The position numbers and the translations under genes are program-made. A DNA stretch of 52,088 nucleotides from DASSFG01 sp035547915 (GTDB taxonomy: Bacteria > Planctomycetota > Planctomycetia > Pirellulales > JAICIG01): assembly GCA_035547915.1 (NCBI GenBank), contig DASZTS010000133.1, positions 1 through 52,088 of the forward strand, in the 5' to 3' direction. Under the pieces are notes generated by a model that saw only the letters and a program-made list of their open reading frames with translations, did no database searches and was not told the origin of the DNA. Of this stretch, positions 44,500 to 52,088 are shown piece by piece (the stretch's first letter is position 1; every line of letters starts with the position of its first letter).

Positions 44500-44836
44500 A
44501 ACGAAATACTTTGACGTTTTGATGTTCGTTGCCGATTGATGTTCGTTGCCAAATCGAGCCCGAGTCCTGTTCCGCAAAAGTAGGCGGCCGAACCAACCAG
44601 TGTACCTGATGCCGGCTTGGAGGCGCGATTCGCCGGCGGTCGGTTGTCTCCCGTACGGGATCTTGCCCGGTTTTCGGAGAGGCTCAAGCATTCGCGTGGC
44701 TGGGGCAGGGCGATTGGCGGAGGGCGCCGCGCGTGTCAAATGGCACGTCTCTTGGATGCGGCCGTCGGGGACTTTACGGCATGGCCGACGCGCGCGCCTC
44801 GGCAAAAGCCGACCTTGGCCACGCCCGGGCCGGCCT
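44500..44836. other. 337-bp upstream region of the giant gene, with a direct repeat
   Basis: Contains two copies of a 15-bp sequence close to the start codon (see the repeat entry) and otherwise no supported gene. The giant gene's frame is open further upstream to 44805, but those residues are Arg/Pro-rich noncoding-like. No promoter clear enough to list. Confidence 0.5.
44519..44550. repeat. 15-bp direct repeat before the giant secreted protein gene
   Basis: TTGATGTTCGTTGCC occurs at 44519-44533 and again at 44536-44550, a 17-bp period. On the minus strand it lies 20-51 bp before the ATG at 44499, in the leader or near the promoter. Spacing of about 1.6 helical turns fits a two-site operator less well than a 10 or 21 bp period would. 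A slippage product is also possible. Confidence 0.75.
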
Positions 44837-45700
44837 TTATTTTAAGTCGCGGGCGATGGCGTACAGCTCCTCGGCGTCGAGGATCTGGTCGTTCGATTCG
44901 AATAGCCGCTGGATGGCCGCTTTGTGAATCTTCATCTTCGTGCCGCCGACGCCGAGTGCGCCGTAGCAGAGCTTGCCATCGCGATCGGCCCCCTTGTCCA
45001 TCGGTTCGATGCCCGCCAGCCCCACCGGTGGAACCGCGTTGAGATCGATGGCCACGCGCAAGGTTTCGGAGCGCAACGCTTCCCGCGAAGCCAATTCAAC
45101 TCCCGCAGCGCCGGCCGCGATGACCACCGCGGCACCATCGAGGGCGGCGACCGTCTCGGCATCGGAGCCGGTCCGCACGGCCGTGAGCCGGGCGGAAGGA
45201 TAGCGATCGCGCACGGCGCTGCAAACCGCCTCGCCCCGTTCCAGGCGCCGTGAGGCGACCCGTACTTCCGCGCCTTCGAGGGCCAGCAGACGCGCCACGC
45301 GCTGGCCGACCGGACCGGTAGCGGCCAGCACGAGGGCGGTACTCTCCGCGAGCTTGACGTGCTTGCTGGCCGCCCACACGGCCGCGGCCGCCGTCGTGTT
45401 CGCGCCGGACGGGTCGAGCATCGCCGAAACCCGCATGGGGCCGAAGAAGGCGCGGCGGACCTCGGCTAGCACGGCCTCACCGGCAGTCACGTCCGAGCCG
45501 CCGACGAAGATCGCGGTGTAGCGCAAGTCGGCCGGCCCGCGCGTGAAGATCGCGCCGTGGACGCGCTCGCGCACGTTCTCGGGCGTGATGCCGTGGTGCC
45601 GAAACAGGTGTTCGGCGCCGGCGTCGATCGCCACCACGCTGTCAAAGACACTGGGCTGCTCGTCGGTGTCGAGCTGCAACAGGATCTTTGGTTTGCTCAT
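44837..45700 (-). CDS. mtdB: NAD(P)-dependent methylene-tetrahydromethanopterin dehydrogenase
   Basis: 287 aa, the normal family length. Opening MSKPKILLQLDTDEQPSVFDSVVAIDAGAEH and the central GPVGQRVARLLALEGAEVRVASR nucleotide-binding stretch, with DLNAVPPVGLAGI downstream, identify the bacterial MtdA/MtdB family. The enzyme oxidises methylene-H4MPT (or methylene-H4F for MtdA) in formaldehyde oxidation or C1 transfer. It lies 22 bp downstream of fae on the same strand, which makes MtdB the more likely of the two. Confidence 0.9.
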   Translation of the reverse strand: MSKPKILLQLDTDEQPSVFDSVVAIDAGAEHLFRHHGITPENVRERVHGAIFTRGPADLRYTAIFVGGSDVTAGEAVLAEVRRAFFGPMRVSAMLDPSGANTTAAAAVWAASKHVKLAESTALVLAATGPVGQRVARLLALEGAEVRVASRRLERGEAVCSAVRDRYPSARLTAVRTGSDAETVAALDGAAVVIAAGAAGVELASREALRSETLRVAIDLNAVPPVGLAGIEPMDKGADRDGKLCYGALGVGGTKMKIHKAAIQRLFESNDQILDAEELYAIARDLK

Positions 45701-45722
45701 CGCCGTTGGGTGCTCTTCAGCC

Positions 45723-46220
45723 TTAGAACCCGCGGAAGGGGTGCTTGGCCGAGTCCTTACCGGCGATCATCTCGTCGGCACTGGGCTTGCTCGACATGGC
45801 GTTGACGATCGCCATCTTCGTCGCTTCATAATTGAAGTCGTAGATCTTCTTGTCGTCCTCGGCGGCCGGATGGATGAAGACGCCGCACACGATCACCAGG
45901 TCTTCGGCCTGATCCTTGCGAATGACGCCGGCGGCCACCGAATCGGCTACGGCCTTGGCGACGGCCGACTGGGCGGGACCGAACATCTGCACGGCCTGCT
46001 TCATGCCCTTGATGGTGACCTTGGTGATGAGCACCGTGGCCGGCTTCACGGCCAGGTTCGGCGTGAGGACCGCGAGCAAGTTCGAATGGCCTTCGCTCTG
46101 GCGGGCCAAGGCGTTGGCGAAAGCAATGCCGACGGGGCCGTCTTTGCTGCCGATCAAGAGGTCGATGTGGGCAATCTCGTTCCCTTCGCCCGCCAGCGCT
46201 TCACCGATGAACATGGACAT
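45723..46220 (-). CDS. fae: Formaldehyde-activating enzyme
   Basis: 165 aa, typical Fae length. The N-terminal EIAHIDLLIGSKDGPVG contains the catalytic His of the family, and the C-terminus ends in HPFRGF. Fae condenses formaldehyde with tetrahydromethanopterin to give methylene-H4MPT, the substrate of MtdB, encoded immediately downstream. GGGAGATAGAGAG before the ATG is a strong ribosome-binding site. Two ATGs lie two codons apart (ATG TCC ATG); the first is used here. Confidence 0.95.
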   Translation of the reverse strand: MSMFIGEALAGEGNEIAHIDLLIGSKDGPVGIAFANALARQSEGHSNLLAVLTPNLAVKPATVLITKVTIKGMKQAVQMFGPAQSAVAKAVADSVAAGVIRKDQAEDLVIVCGVFIHPAAEDDKKIYDFNYEATKMAIVNAMSSKPSADEMIAGKDSAKHPFRGF

Positions 46221-46693
46221 CTCTCTATCTCCCTATGTTGCTTGAGTCTGGGCTCGTCCGCCACCAAGGCCAAAAGCAAGCGAGAGTGGCCCGCGGTGGG
46301 CTCCTTTGCGTGCGCTTTGCGTTTGCCGACGGCAGTGAGTAATTCAAGTTCGCAAGCGAAAACGATAGCAAACACGCCGGCAAATGCAATGACCCGCCCC
46401 TGGCATTGTCCGCGGCACCGGCCGCCGCCCACTTGCAACCTGCGCCCAGTCGGCTACATTGGTCATCCTTGCCGGAAAAGCCCTCGCAGCTTTCCTGGTT
46501 TTCCTACCGCGTGGGGCACCTTCACGGATGGCTCGGCCGGGCATTAAGCCCTGCGGCATGAGCCTCGGCGTCGGGCACGATGTCCCGTCAGCAATTGGAT
46601 TTACGTTCGGGCACGTAGCCCGACTTCGCGCGCAGGGGCCTTAGTTTTCGCCTGGAACTGTGAACGTTCCCACACCATGGAGGAATAGCAACG
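46221..46693. other. 473-bp divergent region between fae and the CAP-domain gene
   Basis: No supported gene. It holds the fae leader on the left, a candidate promoter for the CAP gene (46433-46460) and a small CGGGC/GCCCG hairpin near 46608-46622. The GGAGGA at about 46679-46684 is the ribosome-binding site of the CAP-domain gene. Confidence 0.5.
46433..46460 (+). promoter_or_regulatory. Weak candidate promoter for the CAP-domain gene
   Basis: TTGCAA (46433-46438), a 16-bp spacer, TACATT (46455-46460). Each hexamer matches 4 of 6. It would give a leader of about 230 nt. Tentative. Confidence 0.3.
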
Positions 46694-47161
46694 ATGCTGA
46701 CCGAATCGCTGATTTTAGCCGCCGCGCTTGGGTTCGCGGCAGAAACGGCCAAGCCCGAATCGGCCTCGACGAGCGAGGAAGCCGTTACGACCAAGGCACC
46801 GGAAAAGGCCAAGGCCGGCACGGTAGAACTCTTTCCCGCCGAAAAGGAAATCATTCAACGAACGAATGCGGAGCGGAAGCGGCACGGGCTGCCGCCTCTG
46901 GTGGTCGACGCCTCGTTGACCAAGACTGCGCGAAAGCACGCTTACTGGATGGCTTCGTCGCACACTCTGCAACACGCCTCGGGCGACTGGGCAGAGAATA
47001 TCGCCCAGGGACAAACGACGCCCGCGCACGCGGTTAGCTCATGGATGAGCTCGTCGGGCCACCGCGCCAACATCCTCAATCGCCGCCACCGCCGCATCGG
47101 CGTGGCCGGTTATCGCAGCGCACGCGGCGACGTCTTCTGGTGCCAACAGTTTAAAGAGTAG
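46694..47161 (+). CDS. Secreted CAP-domain (SCP/PR1-like) protein
   Basis: 155 aa with a short hydrophobic N-terminus (LILAAALGFAAET) likely to be a signal peptide. An Ala/Glu/Lys-rich spacer follows to about residue 50, then a CAP domain: IIQRTNAERKRHGLPPLVVD, LTKTARKHAYWMASS, ENIAQGQ, and SSWMSSSGHRANILN with the conserved HRxNIL. The His/Glu cavity residues are present. CAP proteins are secreted; bacterial ones are of unknown enzymatic role, sometimes linked to cell-wall or lipid binding. Confidence 0.85.
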   Translation: MLTESLILAAALGFAAETAKPESASTSEEAVTTKAPEKAKAGTVELFPAEKEIIQRTNAERKRHGLPPLVVDASLTKTARKHAYWMASSHTLQHASGDWAENIAQGQTTPAHAVSSWMSSSGHRANILNRRHRRIGVAGYRSARGDVFWCQQFKE

Positions 47162-47202
47162 ACTGGAGCCGGAGATCACTCAGGAATCCGTCTCGTGGGC
47201 GC

Positions 47203-48324
47203 ATGAGGGAATCGCTCCTCATTTTGGGGGCGAGTGTACGGGCAGCCGCTCAGTCGGCAGCTCGAATCGGCCTGCGCCCGTTCTGCGGTGACCTGTTCTG
47301 CGACGCCGACCTGCCCGAATGCGCGATCGGGCAGGTCGCGCGCTCGTTTCCTACCGATCTACTACGCATCGCCGAGCAAGCGCCGGCCGGTCTGTGGATG
47401 TACACAGGCGGGCTGGAGAACTATCCGCGTGTCGTCGCGCGTATATCGCGACGGCACGAGTTGCTCGGCACGGCGCCGAAAAACTTGCGGCGAGTTCGCG
47501 ACCCGTTTGAATTGCACCGCGTGTTCGGCCGAGCGGGTTTACTCGTTCCCGAATGCCGCGAAAGCGATGAACGCGTGCCACGCGACGGCGGTTGGCTGAT
47601 CAAGCACCGTGGCTCGAGCGCCGGCCTGCGGGTATTTTTGTGGCAGAAAGATAGCCCTTCGGCCCGCACGCGGGGCTGGTACTTTCAACGGCGCATCGAG
47701 GGACTGTCCGTGGGCGCGGTCTTCGTCGCCGCCGAAGGGCACGCAACGCTGCTCGGCATCTGCGAGCAACTTCTTGTTTCCGTGGACGAGCGGCCATTCC
47801 AATACGGCGGTTCGGTGGGGCCTCTGTCGCTCGGGCCTGACCAGCAAGCAATCGTGACCGACATTGGCCGCGTGCTGGCCGCGGAGTTCGAATTGCGCGG
47901 GTTGTTCGGAGTCGATCTGATCGTCGCCGCCGACGGTGTCTGGACGATCGAGGTGAACCCACGCTACACAGCATCGGTCGAAGTGCTCGAACGGGTTTTT
48001 GGCTTCAACGCCGTTAGTCTGCAGATCGCCGCCTGCCGCGAAGGACAAGTGCCCGTCGTCGAGTCGCCGCCGGCGCCATCGGCAGGCAAATCAATCCTCT
48101 ATGCCGAAAGGACTTGCGAGATCACGGCCGATAAGTCCGCAGCGCTCGAAAAGCTCAGGGGCGGTCAACCGTGGCCCATCGTGGGCGACGTTCCTCGCAC
48201 CGGCACGCGGATCGAGCGCGGCCAGCCGGCCTTGACGCTATTCGCCGACGGGCCGAGCGCGGCCGCGGTGCGCGAGTCGTTGCGCTCCCTTTCCGCCGAA
48301 GTGCGGGCGGAACTTGGTTTGTAG
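47203..48324 (+). CDS. ATP-grasp carboligase-like protein, possible H4MPT/C1-pathway gene
   Basis: 373 aa. ATP-grasp features: LLILGASVRAAAQSA N-terminal fold, GGWLIKHRGSSAGLRV (ATP-binding Lys and loop), QRRIEGLSVGAVFVA, and the metal-binding WTIEVNPRYTASVEVLE. This resembles the predicted ATP-grasp family found with tetrahydromethanopterin genes in methylotrophs and archaea. Its vicinity to fae and mtdB (about 1 kb) supports, but does not prove, a part in cofactor synthesis. Start at the ATG at 47203; no strong ribosome-binding site, 41 bp after the CAP gene. Confidence 0.75.
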   Translation: MRESLLILGASVRAAAQSAARIGLRPFCGDLFCDADLPECAIGQVARSFPTDLLRIAEQAPAGLWMYTGGLENYPRVVARISRRHELLGTAPKNLRRVRDPFELHRVFGRAGLLVPECRESDERVPRDGGWLIKHRGSSAGLRVFLWQKDSPSARTRGWYFQRRIEGLSVGAVFVAAEGHATLLGICEQLLVSVDERPFQYGGSVGPLSLGPDQQAIVTDIGRVLAAEFELRGLFGVDLIVAADGVWTIEVNPRYTASVEVLERVFGFNAVSLQIAACREGQVPVVESPPAPSAGKSILYAERTCEITADKSAALEKLRGGQPWPIVGDVPRTGTRIERGQPALTLFADGPSAAAVRESLRSLSAEVRAELGL

Positions 48325-48334
48325 CCCGACGCGA

Positions 48335-49117
48335 TCAGACCGCCGGGTCCGTTTCCTTTTCCTTCCACTCTTTGCCGGCCAGCACCGGCTCGTAGTCAGG
48401 CCGGCCGGCAAGCGTGGCGATCTCGCGCATGAATCGTCGCGTGAGCGATTTGAGAACATCGCGATCGCCCTCGCGGCCATAGTATTCGGAAATATCGATC
48501 GGCCGGCCCACCTTCAGCCGCGTCCTGGCGGTCATCAGGAAAAAGCCAAAATCGGTCCCGTCGTGCGGCGATCCTTCGATATAACAGGGCACGACCGGGA
48601 CACGAGCTTTGAGCGCGACCATCGCCGCGCCGGCCCTGCCCGGCAGCATGAACCGCTTCCGGTCGTTGATGCGGCCCTCGGGGAACATGCCCACCAGGTC
48701 GCCACGCTCTGCCAATCGCATGGCCATCTTCGTGGCCGCTGTATCGACGCCGCTGCGGCCGGTCGGTATGGCCGCGAGAATCCTGAGCGCCAACCCCACC
48801 AGCGGCAGATGGAAGTATTCGCGGGCGACCATCCAATGCACCGGCCGGTCGCACGCCAAGGCGATGAACGCCGGATCGACGGGGCAAATATGGTTGCAGA
48901 CGATCACCGCGCCCTGGCCGCGCGGCAGGTCGATCTTGCCTTCGACGCGGGCGCGCCAGCGCACCCTGGTGATCATCAGATTGAACAGGTATATAGGCAA
49001 CTGGGCGAACGTGACCCCCATTTGGCGGCGCAGCCGAACGATCTGAAACGCCAGGGCGGCGATAAGCAGATCCAGCGCGATAACGGCGATGAGTCGAGTT
49101 GCAGCGTCGGAGAGCAT
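48335..49117 (-). CDS. 1-acyl-sn-glycerol-3-phosphate acyltransferase, PlsC-like
   Basis: 260 aa. Membrane helix at the N-terminus (AVIALDLLIAALAFQIV). Catalytic NHx4D motif as NHICPVD (75-81) and the glycerol-3-phosphate binding motif FPEGR (145-149), as in PlsC. It should acylate lysophosphatidic acid to phosphatidic acid. It ends 11 bp from the convergent ATP-grasp gene, with little room for a terminator. A broader acyltransferase role (for example lipid A or ornithine lipid) is not excluded. Confidence 0.88.
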   Translation of the reverse strand: MLSDAATRLIAVIALDLLIAALAFQIVRLRRQMGVTFAQLPIYLFNLMITRVRWRARVEGKIDLPRGQGAVIVCNHICPVDPAFIALACDRPVHWMVAREYFHLPLVGLALRILAAIPTGRSGVDTAATKMAMRLAERGDLVGMFPEGRINDRKRFMLPGRAGAAMVALKARVPVVPCYIEGSPHDGTDFGFFLMTARTRLKVGRPIDISEYYGREGDRDVLKSLTRRFMREIATLAGRPDYEPVLAGKEWKEKETDPAV

Positions 49118-49176
49118 CGGGCGGTTCGGGGCAAAGAACCCGACTATAATCGCCTGAGCGACCGGGAGCGATAGTG

Positions 49177-49659
49177 ATGCGAATCGGCGTGGTAAGCGAC
49201 ACGCACGGCCACGTGTTGAACACGTACCAGGCCGTGAGGATGTTGGAAAGCCTGGACGTGAAGCTCGTCATCCACTGCGGAGATATCGGCTCCGCGGATA
49301 TCGTGCGTCTCTTCGACCGCTGGCCCACCCATTTCGTCTTGGGAAACGTCGATCACGATCAGGTCGGCCTCGAAGCCGTTATTCGCAAAGCCGGCAAAAA
49401 CTACCACGGCCGCTTCGGCTCGCTCGAGTTGGCCGAAAAAAAGATCGCCTTCTTGCACGGCGACGATACGGCCCTGCTGCGGCAAACCTCGACCAGCGGC
49501 GAGTGGCACTTGGTCTGTCACGGTCATACGCACGTCGCCAAGCGGGCGCACGAGGGCCAAACGCTCGTGCTCAATCCGGGCGCCCTGTATCGGGCGACTC
49601 CCCACTCGCTCGCCTATGTTGAGCTACCGTCGTTGGAAGCGACGATCGTTTCTGTCTGA
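49177..49659 (+). CDS. YfcE-type metallophosphoesterase
   Basis: 160 aa from the ATG at 49177 (a GTG at 49174 precedes it), with GGGAG at 49163-49167. Calcineurin-like signatures occur in order: VVSDTHGH (Asp8, His10), HCGDIG, LGNVDHD and HGHTH. The length matches YfcE/MJ0936 phosphodiesterases. Likely cytosolic phosphodiesterase with two metals; physiological substrate unknown. Confidence 0.9.
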   Translation: MRIGVVSDTHGHVLNTYQAVRMLESLDVKLVIHCGDIGSADIVRLFDRWPTHFVLGNVDHDQVGLEAVIRKAGKNYHGRFGSLELAEKKIAFLHGDDTALLRQTSTSGEWHLVCHGHTHVAKRAHEGQTLVLNPGALYRATPHSLAYVELPSLEATIVSV

Positions 49660-51612
<1,953 letters not shown>

Positions 51613-52088
51613 TTTGTCGTGCCCCGATTACTCGTCCCTCCGAAAAGGGCCTTTCACCAGGTTCGTTTCAAAAAAGAAAAGCTTGCCTATAGCAAGAGCA
51701 TCCGACAACTTCTAAGGAAGCCGCCGGACCCCCGGGTAACCTGCACCGCCCTCGCCGCCGCACCTGCCGCAGATCGCTCCGCCGCACATGACAGCTTCGA
51801 AAAACAATACAGCCCGGAGTAACTCAAAGCATCTCTAGTGATTGCTCAAAAAATTACTCTTGGGTAAGAGTAGTATTTGTTCGTTCACGCACACGAGAAA
51901 GATGCTCTGATCGACCCCCGCTCGCAAGAACGGAGGTCTAAAGCTTTCAAGCGACCGCCGCAGCTTCAAGCCGCCGCCGGCCCGCAACACCTCCCTTCCG
52001 GAAGATCCGCAAACCAGCAACAACCCGTGTGTCGCTGCAACCGCCGCCACATCCTCGTGGCGTCCAAACCGTGTTCACTTGTCAAAGA
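51613..52088. other. 476-bp rRNA upstream (leader) region, promoter not resolved
   Basis: No protein gene supported. A hairpin/T-run element is at 51848-51872. A second, 5-bp hairpin (51682-51696, CTTGC/GCAAG) with a T-rich tail on the minus strand lies about 70 nt before the 16S 5' end. TTGACA on the minus strand at 52080-52085 has no -10 at a usable distance. Confidence 0.5.
51848..51872 (-). terminator. Terminator-like hairpin upstream of 16S rRNA
   Basis: TACTCTT (51855-51861) and AAGAGTA (51866-51872) form a 7-bp A/T-rich stem with a 4-nt loop. On the minus strand a T-run (complement of 51848-51853) follows. It points toward the 16S gene about 235 nt further on. It could end an upstream transcript or act as leader attenuation; 7 bp is short for a strong terminator. 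Confidence 0.4.

Noticed and set aside
52080..52085. TTGACA on the minus strand as a 16S promoter
   Set aside because: No -10-like sequence 16-18 bp away; the bases there are GC-rich.

Overview
The window comes from a high-GC bacterium that is almost certainly a planctomycete. The 16S rRNA gene, on the minus strand at the right end, carries several planctomycete-like signatures. The protein set points the same way: large secreted multidomain proteins ending in a CxxCH haem domain, a Tat-exported Gfo/Idh/MocA oxidoreductase, a PQQ-type beta-propeller membrane protein, and tetrahydromethanopterin C1 genes (Fae, MtdB) in a bacterium. The identification rests on motifs and overall resemblance only; no search was run.

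Layout, left to right. 1-2.1 kb: the tail of an unrecognised gene, then two overlapping genes for a zinc-ribbon membrane protein and an M50 site-2-type protease. 2.2-6.5 kb: a tight three-gene operon with a class II terpene cyclase (DxDD), a DUF116-polyprenyl diphosphate synthase fusion and a chorismate-lyase-like protein. This is a candidate route to a cyclised terpenoid or a prenylated aromatic. 6.6-11.5 kb: a secreted protein, a patatin-like phospholipase and an IscA/ErpA-type Fe-S carrier with a clear terminator. 11.5-17.0 kb: an LPS-core-like block (3,5-epimerase family cupin, HldE, heptosyltransferase, WaaP-like kinase, GT4).

17.1-21.3 kb is the most striking part. It is a compact thiazole/oxazole-modified (TOMM) RiPP locus: a good sigma70-type promoter, a nitrile-hydratase-like leader precursor with a Gly/Cys core, a YcaO cyclodehydratase fused to its leader-binding/E1-like partner, and a SagB-type dehydrogenase. 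A small secreted Spy-like protein follows. No transporter, protease or immunity gene is evident beside it.

22.0-29.9 kb: a secreted SGNH/DUF4091 protein, a DECR1-like dienoyl-CoA reductase, a Gfo/Idh/MocA oxidoreductase and a beta-propeller membrane protein. 30.6-35.3 kb: a second surface-glycan block (second HldE, two methyltransferases, GT9, sulfotransferase). 35.7-39.7 kb: a shortened SecA-like ATPase, an unrecognised protein and a ThiF/MoeB-type adenylyltransferase. 40.0-44.5 kb: a giant secreted multidomain protein. 44.8-49.7 kb: mtdB and fae, a CAP-domain protein, an ATP-grasp protein, PlsC-like acyltransferase and a YfcE-type phosphoesterase. 50.1-51.6 kb: a 16S rRNA gene with no tRNA or 23S visible on its 3' side inside the window. 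No CRISPR array, intact insertion sequence or tRNA gene was seen.
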